Assembly (NCBI GenBank): GCA_023393125.1 | Contig: JAEWMQ010000095.1 | Coordinates: 186,001-250,000, forward strand | DNA from: Bacillota bacterium | GTDB taxonomy: Bacteria; Bacillota; Clostridia; Lachnospirales; Cellulosilyticaceae | Reading direction: 5' to 3' | Length of the DNA: 64,000 nucleotides | Shown here: positions 51,846-60,281 of the stretch, one piece after another | Layout of the letters: the number at the start of each line of letters is the position of its first letter | How positions within the stretch are numbered: position 1 is the first letter of the stretch | Position numbers and translations under genes: made by a program | The notes under the pieces: generated by a model | Told to the model about the DNA's origin: nothing | Seen by the model: the letters and a program-made list of their open reading frames with translations, nothing else | The model's database searches: none

Positions 51846-52505
51846 GTGAATGGAACGTTTTTACTCATTAAGAAAAATTGGATTTATTTAATCACTTCGA
51901 TTAAATCAGCTTTAGTAACAAGTATTATATTTTGCTTATTCATGCCTATGTGGAGTATTGGTTTTGGTGTTGCTATGCCTGCACTTATTGGATATATTTT
52001 AACTTATAGTATTATGGCGTATGAAGAACGTAGCAAAGTAGAACTAATGACAGCCGCTATGCCTGTAAGTAGAAAAGAAATGTGTACGTCAAGATATATA
52101 GAAAGTATTATTTATCTTATAGGGGGCTGTATTGTTGCACAAATAGGTTTATGGTTTAATTTCATAACTCAGCAGCATATGGTGATTGAAGAAATACTTA
52201 AGATGGTGCCTATAATGCTAGCTGTTACCTTCTTAGTAGGAGCTATTTACCATAGTGTCATCTTACCAGTTATTTTTTATTTTGGAACAATTAAAGCTAG
52301 ATATTATTTGATGTTTAGCTATGTTCTCATATTTGTAGGTGCCAATACAATAAGTAATTTGGGGTTAGTAGATCAAGGTATTGTGGGATATATCAATAAG
52401 CTAGATGATATTATGCCAATACTTATGACTGTAATAGGTATGGTTATTTATTACATTTCTTATCGTATTAGCCTTAATATTTGGAAGAAGAAAGATTTTA
52501 AATAG
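51846..52505 (+). CDS. ABC-2 type transporter permease
   Basis: The 219-residue protein has about six hydrophobic segments and the conserved EERSKVELMTAAMPVSRKEM cytoplasmic turn (residues about 58-77) of small ABC-2 permeases. It is the membrane partner of the preceding ATPase. The start is GTG, four bases after the ATPase stop; AAGGGGG inside the end of that gene is the ribosome binding site. No terminator is visible directly after it. Confidence 0.88.
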   Translation: MNGTFLLIKKNWIYLITSIKSALVTSIIFCLFMPMWSIGFGVAMPALIGYILTYSIMAYEERSKVELMTAAMPVSRKEMCTSRYIESIIYLIGGCIVAQIGLWFNFITQQHMVIEEILKMVPIMLAVTFLVGAIYHSVILPVIFYFGTIKARYYLMFSYVLIFVGANTISNLGLVDQGIVGYINKLDDIMPILMTVIGMVIYYISYRISLNIWKKKDFK

Positions 52506-52586
52506 AGGATAAATAAGTAAAGCCAAATGATTATGAGGCGTTTTAAAATACGAATACTTATGCTAGAATAGAAGAAATGAATAGTA

Positions 52587-52748
52587 ATTATTTAAGGCGC
52601 TTTATAAAGCTTAATAGGGAAATGTGTGAAACACTGCAGCCCCCGCTACTGTATATAAGGACTAACTGCATACAAGCCACTGTAATTTCATTATGGGAAG
52701 GCAGCAGAAGGGATGAATTATAAGCCAGGAGACCTACCTTAAGTAACT
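52587..52748 (+). promoter_or_regulatory. cobalamin riboswitch
   Basis: The hallmark segments are in order: GTGTGAAACACTGCAGCCCCCGC-like core at 52623-52645 (B12 box start), AGCCACTG at 52655-52662, GGGAAGGC at 52675-52682, GATGAA at 52692-52697 and the B12 box AAGCCAGGAGACC at 52702-52714. The closing P1 helix pairs 52588-52597 with about 52717-52726. It should bind adenosylcobalamin and turn down the cob genes through the terminator at 52910. Confidence 0.92.
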
Positions 52749-52909
52749 AAAAGAATCTTTCGGTGGGAAAGAGGCTTATCCATAAGAAAACTAGTATAGA
52801 GATGATGCTAACTAGCATAAGTAGCTTTGCCTATAAAAGAAAAGAGGTTAGAAGGACGTAAAGTAGCTTTTTTCGGAGTAATAGGATAGAATCTATGTCT
52901 TATATAAGT

Positions 52910-52940
52910 AAAAGTCTCCCCGATGTGGGAGACTTTTTAT
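52910..52940 (+). terminator. riboswitch expression-platform terminator
   Basis: AAAAGTCTCCC at 52910-52920 pairs perfectly with GGGAGACTTTT at 52927-52937 and a T-run follows. It lies 165 bases after the riboswitch core and 140 before the first cob gene, so it is the likely off-switch. Confidence 0.8.
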
Positions 52941-53082
52941 TTGTTTAATGCTCTAAGAAAGCGTATATTTTGCCACTATCATAAATAGAAATAGAGTGAA
53001 TAACAATGTAAAATTAGGGATCGCCATGTATTTTTCATTATTCATTCTTAATTATTAATTAATTATTATTAAAGGAGCACAT

Positions 53083-54612
53083 ATGGGAAAAAGTATTATG
53101 TTTCAAGGAACAGCCTCTAATGTAGGCAAAAGTTTGTTAACTGCTGGATTTTGCAGAGTGTTTAAGCAAGATGGGCTGACAGTCATTCCTTTTAAATCTC
53201 AAAATATGGCACTTAATTCCTTTATTACGGAAGAAGGCTTAGAAATGGGGAGGGCACAGGTTTTTCAAGCAGAAGCAGCTGGGGTTAAGCCTAGTGCTAG
53301 AATGAACCCTATTTTACTAAAGCCTACCAGTGACCAGGGTTCACAAGTCATTGTTAATGGCAAAGTGTATGGTAATATGACTGCTAGAGAGTATCATGAA
53401 TTCAAGCCGCAGTTAGCAGAAATGATTAAAGCACATTATGAGGCTTTAAGTAGAGAATATGACGTTGTGGCGATTGAAGGAGCAGGAAGTCCAGCAGAAA
53501 TTAATTTAAGAGATAAAGATATTGTCAACATGGGCATGGCAGAAATAGCAGATTCACCAGTTATTTTAATTGCAGATATCGATAAAGGTGGTGTATTTGC
53601 CTCTATTTTAGGAACCATTATGCTTTTAACGCAGGAGGAACGAGCTAGAGTTAAAGGGGTTATTATTAATAAATTTAGAGGAGATCGTAGTATTTTAGAA
53701 CCTGGCATTAAGATGCTAGAGGATCTAATTAAAATCCCCGTGCTAGGAGTTGTACCATACACCTATTTAAAGGTAGAAGACGAAGATAGTTTAACAAGCC
53801 GATTTCATCAAACGGCAGGTAAAAATAATGCCATTGATATTGCTATTATCCACCTACCTCATATCTCTAATTTTACAGACTTTAATATGTTAGAAATACA
53901 AGAAGATGTACAACTAAGATATATAAGACGTGGTGAAAAAATGGGGACGCCTGACCTTGTTATTTTACCAGGAAGTAAAAACACGCTGAAAGACTTAGCC
54001 TATTTGAAAGAAAGTGGACTAGATATAGAACTTCATAAATTGCATGCACAAGGGACTCTCATTATGGGCATATGTGGCGGTTATCAAATGTTGGGTGAAA
54101 AGATAGCAGATCCTTATGGTGTAGAAGGCAATATCAAGAAAGCTTATGGCCTTGGATTACTTCCTACTCAGACGATACTAGAAGGTGAGAAGGTAACGAC
54201 TCAAGTAGAAGGCGTTATAAATGCTACATTACCAGGGATACTTGGAGCTGTAACATCTACGAAGGTAAAAGGTTATGAGATTCATATGGGTGTAACAAAG
54301 ACTCTAAAAAAAGTGCAGCCTTTAATGACTTTTACTAAGCGTTTAGGTGAGACGGTAAGTGAAGTAGAAGGAGCATGTAATGCAGAGGGAAATGTATTTG
54401 GGACCTACTTACATGGGATTTTTGATGAGGCTGGTTTCACTAGAGAGCTTTTAAATGCTATAAGAGCTAAGAAAGGTTTGGGGCCATTAGAAAGCAGCAT
54501 CACTTCTTTTGAAACCTTTAAGCAAGGTGAATATGATAAGTTAGCACAAGTGATTAGAGAACATGTAGATATGTCAGCTATTTATGATATTTTAGGAGTA
54601 GAAAAGAAATGA
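53083..54612 (+). CDS. cobQ: cobyric acid synthase
   Basis: The 509-residue enzyme (CobQ/CbiP) amidates four carboxylates of adenosylcobyrinic acid a,c-diamide with glutamine and ATP. The N-terminal P-loop-like GTASNVGKSLLTAGF and IEGAGSPAEINLRD belong to the dethiobiotin-synthetase-like half; the C-terminal class I glutamine amidotransferase has the Cys in GICGGYQMLG and the His in GTYLHGIFD. It is the first gene after the riboswitch, with AAAGGAG before the ATG, and overlaps the next gene by ATGA. Confidence 0.96.
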   Translation: MGKSIMFQGTASNVGKSLLTAGFCRVFKQDGLTVIPFKSQNMALNSFITEEGLEMGRAQVFQAEAAGVKPSARMNPILLKPTSDQGSQVIVNGKVYGNMTAREYHEFKPQLAEMIKAHYEALSREYDVVAIEGAGSPAEINLRDKDIVNMGMAEIADSPVILIADIDKGGVFASILGTIMLLTQEERARVKGVIINKFRGDRSILEPGIKMLEDLIKIPVLGVVPYTYLKVEDEDSLTSRFHQTAGKNNAIDIAIIHLPHISNFTDFNMLEIQEDVQLRYIRRGEKMGTPDLVILPGSKNTLKDLAYLKESGLDIELHKLHAQGTLIMGICGGYQMLGEKIADPYGVEGNIKKAYGLGLLPTQTILEGEKVTTQVEGVINATLPGILGAVTSTKVKGYEIHMGVTKTLKKVQPLMTFTKRLGETVSEVEGACNAEGNVFGTYLHGIFDEAGFTRELLNAIRAKKGLGPLESSITSFETFKQGEYDKLAQVIREHVDMSAIYDILGVEKK

Positions 54613-55961
54613 AAAAATTATTGATTGCAGGAACGTCTAGTGGCGTTGGAAAGACAACACTTTCACTAGGGATAATGAAGGCGCTGCAAGAAAGAGGCCT
54701 TAAGGTGCAACCTTATAAGGTAGGACCGGATTATATTGATACAGCTTATCATACGGAGGTAACAGGAAGGGCCTCTAGAAATTTAGACCTTTATATGCTA
54801 GAAGAGGAACAAGTTAAATATTTATTTAATCGAAGTATGCAGGATGCTGATATTGCAGTAGTTGAAGGTGTAATGGGATTGTATGATGGAAAAGGAAGTT
54901 CTATTGATGAATGTAGTAGTGCGTCAGTTGCAAAACTTTTAAAATTACCAGTTGTTTTAGTAATTGATGCAAGGGCTATGGCCGCTTCTAGTGCAGCTAT
55001 GGTACTAGGATATCAAATGATTGATAAGGAAGTGAATATAGCTGGGGTTATTGCTAATGGGATTAAAACAGAAAGTCATTTTAAGCTAGTAAAAGCAGCA
55101 ATTGAAAAGTATTGCCATATACCGGTTATTGGCTATTTACCACCAGAGGATATTTTTAGTTTGCCTTCTAGGCACTTAGGGCTTGTGCCTAGTGAGGAAT
55201 TAGAGGCTTTGGAAGAGAAGATACAGCCTTTAGCGGGAGCAGTGGAAAAACATATCGATTTAGACTTACTTTTAGAGCTTGCAAAAGGTGAAGCTGTTAC
55301 TAGCTCCTTTAGGCCTATTATTAAACAAGATCGCAAGCTTAGAACGATAGCTGTAGCTTATGATGAAGCGTTTCATTTTTATTACCAAGACAATTTACAG
55401 CTATTAGAGGATTTTGGCGTAAGGCTTACTTATTTTAGCCCCTTAAGAGATAGAAGTTTACCAGAGTGTGATTTGATTTATATCGGTGGTGGTTTCCCAG
55501 AAATCTTTGCAGCAGAACTAGAAACTAATATAGAAATGAGGAGAGCACTTAAAGAAGCACATGAAGGAAACCTTCCTATTTATGCTGAATGTGGGGGGCT
55601 TATGTATCTCGGTGAACGGCTTATAGATAATGAAGGCAAAAGCTATGAAATGGTGGGAATCTTTGAAGGGGAGAGCCGTATGACGAAAGGTTTAAAACGC
55701 TTTGGCTACTGCTTTGGAACTGCCCAGGAAGATACTTTACTTTCTACTAAGGGACAGGTTTTAAAAGGACATGAGTTTCATCATTCGGAGTTTTACACAA
55801 ATGAAAAAGCAGCTTACAAAATGCAAAAGGAAAAAGGTGGTGAGACTTGGCTAGGTGGTTATACAAAAGGAAATACATTAGCTACTTATTTACATCTCCA
55901 CTTTTATAGTCATTTAGAGGCTATAGAAAGATTGCTAAGTGTAGGAGGAGAAATGCAATGA
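54609..55961 (+). CDS. cbiA: cobyrinate a,c-diamide synthase
   Basis: The 450-residue enzyme uses glutamine and ATP to amidate side chains a and c of cobyrinate. The N-terminal AGTSSGVGKTTLSLG loop and VGPDYIDTAYH are the ATP and substrate regions; the C-terminal amidotransferase has the Cys in YAECGGLMYLG and the His in HEFHHSEF. It shares its fold with the preceding enzyme. ATGA overlaps on both sides show tight coupling in the operon. Confidence 0.95.
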   Translation: MKKLLIAGTSSGVGKTTLSLGIMKALQERGLKVQPYKVGPDYIDTAYHTEVTGRASRNLDLYMLEEEQVKYLFNRSMQDADIAVVEGVMGLYDGKGSSIDECSSASVAKLLKLPVVLVIDARAMAASSAAMVLGYQMIDKEVNIAGVIANGIKTESHFKLVKAAIEKYCHIPVIGYLPPEDIFSLPSRHLGLVPSEELEALEEKIQPLAGAVEKHIDLDLLLELAKGEAVTSSFRPIIKQDRKLRTIAVAYDEAFHFYYQDNLQLLEDFGVRLTYFSPLRDRSLPECDLIYIGGGFPEIFAAELETNIEMRRALKEAHEGNLPIYAECGGLMYLGERLIDNEGKSYEMVGIFEGESRMTKGLKRFGYCFGTAQEDTLLSTKGQVLKGHEFHHSEFYTNEKAAYKMQKEKGGETWLGGYTKGNTLATYLHLHFYSHLEAIERLLSVGGEMQ

Positions 55962-56911
55962 TGATGCTAGGGTGTTTAATCACGGCATATGTACTAGATT
56001 TGATATTCGGAGACCCTTACAACTTTCCTCATCCTGTAAGGTATATTGGACGACTTATTAGATGGTGTGAAAAGCAGATTAGAAGAGTAGCGAAAACGCC
56101 AAGAGCCCTAAAGGTAGGTGGTTTTATTTTGTGGTTTATCACTGTGGGAACTACAGTAGCAGTAGTGTGTTTCGTATTAAGCCTAGCAAAGGTGCATTGG
56201 CTACTTTATTACATTATCAATAGTTTGTTACTGTATACGACTTTAGCCACTAAGTGTTTAGGCGATGAAGCGAATAAAATAAAAAGAGTACTAGAAACAG
56301 ACAACTTAGAAAAAGCAAGGTTGCAGCTTTCTTATATAGTAGGTAGAGATACCTCTAAGCTTAGTGAAAAGGAAATTATCCGTGCAACAGTGGAAACAGT
56401 AGCTGAAAATACAGTAGATGGGGTTATTGCACCTTTATTTTATGGCTTTATTGGAGGTGCACCTTTAGCCTTCGCTTATAAGGCTATTAATACATTAGAT
56501 TCTACAGTGGGTTATAAAAATGAGAAGTATAAGGACTTAGGTTTTGCTTCTGCTAAAATAGATGACATAGCTAATTATGTGCCAGCAAGGCTCACTGCTA
56601 TTTTAATGACTGTGGCAAGTGTATTCTTACGCTTTGACGCTAAGAACTGCTTAAAAATTGCTATTCGTGATAGGAAGAATCATAAAAGTCCTAACTGTGC
56701 TTATCCAGAAGGCGCAGCAGCTGGAGCTTTAGGTGTTCAATTAGGTGGGACTAATGTTTATTTTGGTGAGATTGTAGTGAAACCAACCATAGGAGATGCT
56801 ACGAGGAGTTTAGAAAATAGAGATATTACAAGAGTCAATCAGCTCATGTATATGACTTCAATAGTTGGACTACTCATCTTTAGTGGTTTTTGGCTTATTG
56901 TAATAGTATAG
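55958..56911 (+). CDS. cbiB: adenosylcobinamide-phosphate synthase
   Basis: The 317-residue membrane protein attaches aminopropanol phosphate (or ethanolamine phosphate) to adenosylcobyric acid. It has several hydrophobic segments and the family blocks DLIFGDPYNFPHPVRYIGRLI (residues about 11-30) and NTVDGVIAPLFYG, plus SPNCAYPEGAAAGALG near residue 245. Three ATG codons in a row (55958, 55961, 55964) make the exact start uncertain; GGAGGAGAA upstream favours the group. It overlaps cbiA by ATGA. Confidence 0.95.
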   Translation: MMMLGCLITAYVLDLIFGDPYNFPHPVRYIGRLIRWCEKQIRRVAKTPRALKVGGFILWFITVGTTVAVVCFVLSLAKVHWLLYYIINSLLLYTTLATKCLGDEANKIKRVLETDNLEKARLQLSYIVGRDTSKLSEKEIIRATVETVAENTVDGVIAPLFYGFIGGAPLAFAYKAINTLDSTVGYKNEKYKDLGFASAKIDDIANYVPARLTAILMTVASVFLRFDAKNCLKIAIRDRKNHKSPNCAYPEGAAAGALGVQLGGTNVYFGEIVVKPTIGDATRSLENRDITRVNQLMYMTSIVGLLIFSGFWLIVIV

Positions 56912-56929
56912 AAAGAGGAGAAAGCATAC

Positions 56930-58024
56930 ATGATGGATTTAGGACATGGGGCAAATAGTGCTGAAGTAGCATTACTTTATGGGAAGAGGCAAGAGGAAAT
57001 AATAGATTTCAGCTCTAATATTAATCCTTTTGTAAGTGAGCATTTAGTAAGTAGGGTGCAAGGTGCTCTTAAAAGCTGCGAAAACTATCCAGATATTCAT
57101 TATACAGAGCTGAGAAAAGCAATTGGTGATTATCTAAGCTGTAAGATGGAGCAAATTATACCTGGCAACGGTGCTACAGAAATCATGTACTTGCTTATGA
57201 AAGCGTTAGGACAGAGTAGTAAAGAAAAGAAGAAGCCTTTTCGGTTAGGGATCATTAATCCCACTTTTTCTGAGTATGAGAGAAGTGCTAGATTAAATGG
57301 TTTAGAAATTGTAAATTTCCAGCTAGAAGCAGCTCAAGGCTTTGTATTAAATGAGGAGAAGCTTAAAGAAGAATTACATCAAATAGATGGCCTATTTATT
57401 TGTAATCCCAATAATCCTACAGGGAACGTTTTTGACCTGACTTCTATAGCTAGCCTTATGCAAAAAATGCAGAAACTACTGATTGTAGATGAAACCTTTA
57501 TGGAGTTTGTGCTAGAGGAAGAAAAATATAGTTTAATGCCTTTGGTGCAAAGTTATGACCAACTTATTATTATTAAAGCTATTACTAAATTTTTCGGTCT
57601 ACCAGGGTTAAGATTAGGTTATGGCATAACCAGTAATGAAAGTTTATTAAAACGTATGTATTACTTTAAAGAACCTTGGTCTATCAATGGTTTTGCAGAG
57701 TACTTAACAGAGGTCTTACTAAAGGATGAAGCTTATCAAAAGAGAACAAAAGTCTATTTTGAAGAAGAACGTCATAACGTATTAAGCGCTTTAGGCGAGC
57801 TAGAGCATATAAAGGTCTATCCAACAACTACTAATTTTGTATTAATTGAGCTTAAGACTATGACCAGTCAGGCATTAAAAGAGCAAATGATTATAAAGTA
57901 CAATATTCTTATAAGAGATGCTTCTAATTTTAAGGGGCTAAATAAGCGTTTTGTTAGGATAGCCATTAAAGGTAAGGAAGATAATGAAAGACTGTTAAAG
58001 GCTATGGGGGAAATTGTAGGATAA
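56930..58024 (+). CDS. cobD: threonine-phosphate decarboxylase
   Basis: The 364-residue PLP enzyme of the aminotransferase fold is the CobD type, which decarboxylates L-threonine O-3-phosphate to the aminopropanol phosphate used by the preceding synthase. Landmarks are HGANSAEVA near the start, FSSNINPF, CNPNNPTGN, and the Schiff-base Lys in ITKFFGLPGLRLGYG. Context in a cob operon separates it from histidinol-phosphate aminotransferase, its nearest look-alike. AGAGGAGAAAG precedes the ATG. A structured repeat begins 44 bases after its stop. Confidence 0.92.
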   Translation: MMDLGHGANSAEVALLYGKRQEEIIDFSSNINPFVSEHLVSRVQGALKSCENYPDIHYTELRKAIGDYLSCKMEQIIPGNGATEIMYLLMKALGQSSKEKKKPFRLGIINPTFSEYERSARLNGLEIVNFQLEAAQGFVLNEEKLKEELHQIDGLFICNPNNPTGNVFDLTSIASLMQKMQKLLIVDETFMEFVLEEEKYSLMPLVQSYDQLIIIKAITKFFGLPGLRLGYGITSNESLLKRMYYFKEPWSINGFAEYLTEVLLKDEAYQKRTKVYFEEERHNVLSALGELEHIKVYPTTTNFVLIELKTMTSQALKEQMIIKYNILIRDASNFKGLNKRFVRIAIKGKEDNERLLKAMGEIVG

Positions 58025-58067
58025 AGATAAGTTATCTAAATAAAAATTTGAATAACAAGATATATAG

Positions 58068-58755
58068 TAAGGTGCCGCCAAGTCATCCGAGAATGGTGAT
58101 TGGTTCCGGTTGCTGTCTCGGCTCGCTAAGCAGTTCTAAACTCGTAGCCCTTATGAACGGCTGAAAACTCGCTAGCGCTCAAACACTCAGCCTAAAACCC
58201 ATAAGGGTTACTTCGTTAAGAACTGCTAAGCTCACCTCCAAGGCCCCCTACACCAATCCCCATCCTCTCTTGTCTTGGCTACTACTTTACAAGAATAAAC
58301 TACAAAGAAACTTTATACATTATTGTGAATGAAGAGAAATGGAGAAAATCCTTAGTTAAGAATTGCTGGGCTCTATACGTTATTATTGCTAGAACGAGAT
58401 ATGATAGAATGGCGTATAAGTTTAAAATACCATCATATTTTTCTCAAGCCGCTTTACTGTCAGGAGCGTTTATGGGCTTAATAACGTTTGGAAGAAATGA
58501 GAGGGGAGAGCTATCTGGAAGAGTGACTTGGAAGAATTTTTTAGAGGCACTTGGCAAGTGTTTTGGATGGATTTTAGTGCGAGTGTCTGAGCGTAGCGAG
58601 TTTTCGCACGTTCATCCAAATAAACGAGCCTAGTGCATCAAAAAATTTGAACCGGAACCCTGGAAGATAGATCTGCCCTCTCATTTCCTCCCATAAGCCT
58701 TTCTCATAAACGCCCTATCAAATTTTTGTTTATATGGATGAATAATTGTAAAAAT
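58068..58755. repeat. structured dispersed repeat, long copy
   Basis: This copy matches 42300-42681 in the same orientation with scattered substitutions and two extra segments of about 65 and 240 bases. The same nested stems are kept (58125-58137 with 58219-58231, CCCTTATG with CATAAGGG, GGCTGA with TCAGCC), and here the innermost loop has a perfect CGCTAGCG palindrome. The extra 240-base segment contains another hairpin around 58561-58620 (TTTGGATG/CATCCAAA, GTGCGA/TCGCAC). It separates cobD from the cysteine-rich gene. A 102-codon frame inside it is not credible as a gene. Confidence 0.75.
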
Positions 58756-58783
58756 ATATAAGTAATGAAGGAGGAAATAGTAT

Positions 58784-59047
58784 ATGGAAAACTATAAATT
58801 TATGCAGAATAAAGCATGTGAGTATTTTCCTTGTCATAAGCTTAAAAATGAGGAAGAGTTTAACTGTTTATTTTGCTATTGTCCACTTTATACATTAAAG
58901 GATCAGTGTGGTGGTAATTATGTCTATTTAGAAAATGGGATTAAAAGTTGTCAGGCTTGTACTAAGCCGCATGATAAGAATGCCTATGAACATGTAATGA
59001 AAAAAATGAAGGCACTTATGGAAATGGGTAAAAAAATAGCCGATTGA
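58784..59047 (+). CDS. cysteine-rich small-domain protein associated with cobalamin genes
   Basis: The 87-residue protein has nine Cys and several His in a compact pattern: ACEYFPCHK, NCLFCYCPLY, DQCGGNY and SCQACTKPH. This is the cysteine-rich small domain often found beside cobT-type genes in clostridia; a metal-binding role is likely, and insertion or handling of cobalt is only a suggestion. GAAGGAGG precedes the ATG. It stands between the cobD end and cobT, and its stop codon lies in the left arm of the following terminator. Confidence 0.85.
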   Translation: MENYKFMQNKACEYFPCHKLKNEEEFNCLFCYCPLYTLKDQCGGNYVYLENGIKSCQACTKPHDKNAYEHVMKKMKALMEMGKKIAD

Positions 59048-59078
59048 AGAAAAAATATCTCAATCGGCTATTCATTTT
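59035..59078. terminator. bidirectional terminator overlapping the cysteine-rich gene stop
   Basis: AATAGCCGATTGA at 59035-59047 pairs perfectly with TCAATCGGCTATT at 59060-59072. It also ends the convergent cyclophilin gene. Confidence 0.8.
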
Positions 59079-59079
59079 A

Positions 59080-60051
59080 TTAATCTGCAATTTTAATAGG
59101 TTCTGTAACTTTTAGAGTACCTGGATTTACGCGTATACTTTCAATAGTAACAGCTTTAAGAGGTTGGTCTTGGCTATTAGTATCTACTAGTTGGATTTTT
59201 TCAATAATATCGAGACCAGAAATAACTTTTCCAAAAGCCGCATATTGACCATCTAAATAAGTACTATCAGCAGACATAATAAAGAATTGACTACCTGCAG
59301 AATCAGGATTAAAGGCTCTCGCCATAGAAATAACACCCTTTGTATGAGAAAGTGTATTAGCGTTAAAGCCATTAGCAGTAAATTCACCAGCAATGCTATA
59401 ACCAGGGCCGCCAGTACCATTACCGTTAGGGTCGCCACCTTGAATCATAAAGTTTTCAATGACGCGGTGGAAGGTAAGACCATCATAAAAGCCACTATTA
59501 GCCAGAGTAATAAAATTATTAACGGTATTAGGAGCTAACTGAGGATAAAGTTCTAGGCTTACTGTGCCATACCCTTTAATTTTTAAGGTGGCAATAGGTA
59601 AAGATTTAGTATTTGTACCTCCAGTAGTAATGACTACCAAGCTTTTTTGACTAATCCACTCAACCTGACAATCTAGATTTTCACTAATAAAACGTAAGGG
59701 AACCATGGTAGTATTATTAATTACCTTGGGAGATGTCTGAAGCTCAGAAACTACGCCATTTACCTTAACAGTAGCTTTGCCTATAGTAAGTAGAATATGA
59801 GTATTATTTTTAGTAAGTGTAATTTCGCTAGTTACTTTATTGTAGTCCACTTTAGCACCTAGATTCTCACTAATCACACGAAGAGGTACTAAGGTCGTCC
59901 CCTTTTCTTGAATAGGAGCAGAGGGACTTGTCAGAACTTTACCATCTAGAGTAATCTGAATTGCTTTAGCGAAGGAAGGGATGGATAATAAAGTTAAGGA
60001 AAGTAAGAGAGTTAAAAATAGTAGTAATTTTTTTGGTCTAATGATGTACAT
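59080..60051 (-). CDS. exported cyclophilin with copper-amine-oxidase N-domain
   Basis: The 323-residue protein has a signal peptide (hydrophobic residues about 8-28), one copper amine oxidase N-terminal-type domain (about 30-140, two GTTLVPLR/NTTMVPLR repeats) and a cyclophilin domain (about 150-310) with FHRVIENFMIQGGDPNGNGTGGPG-type active site (residues about 197-220, including the Arg and Gln of the catalytic site) and GSQFFIM. It should speed proline isomerisation of proteins outside the membrane. AGGAGGAG precedes the ATG. It interrupts the cob cluster on the opposite strand. Confidence 0.92.
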   Translation of the reverse strand: MYIIRPKKLLLFLTLLLSLTLLSIPSFAKAIQITLDGKVLTSPSAPIQEKGTTLVPLRVISENLGAKVDYNKVTSEITLTKNNTHILLTIGKATVKVNGVVSELQTSPKVINNTTMVPLRFISENLDCQVEWISQKSLVVITTGGTNTKSLPIATLKIKGYGTVSLELYPQLAPNTVNNFITLANSGFYDGLTFHRVIENFMIQGGDPNGNGTGGPGYSIAGEFTANGFNANTLSHTKGVISMARAFNPDSAGSQFFIMSADSTYLDGQYAAFGKVISGLDIIEKIQLVDTNSQDQPLKAVTIESIRVNPGTLKVTEPIKIAD

Positions 60052-60281
60052 TTGTATAGCTCCTCCTTTGTAAAGTATAAAAGTTTAATAAGTTTATTAT
60101 ATCATTATTTTCTAAGTATTGCCTACTTATATAGTACAAGACTTGTAAAATTGATAAATGCAAAAGAAGGGCTTATATTAAACTAAGAGGTCTTATATGT
60201 TATACTGTACTTCTAAAAATATAAAAACATTAATACATTAAGTTAGGAATATAGAAAGTAAAAATAAAAGAAAGAGATTAG

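Noticed and set aside
58325..58633. 102-codon open frame inside the long repeat copy
   Set aside because: It lies wholly within the structured repeat, runs through its hairpins, is not kept in the short copy, has no ribosome binding site and gives a protein typical of translated repeats.
60052..60281. Second cobalamin riboswitch before cobT
   Set aside because: The B12-box and the GCAGCCCCCGC core are both absent from this gap.
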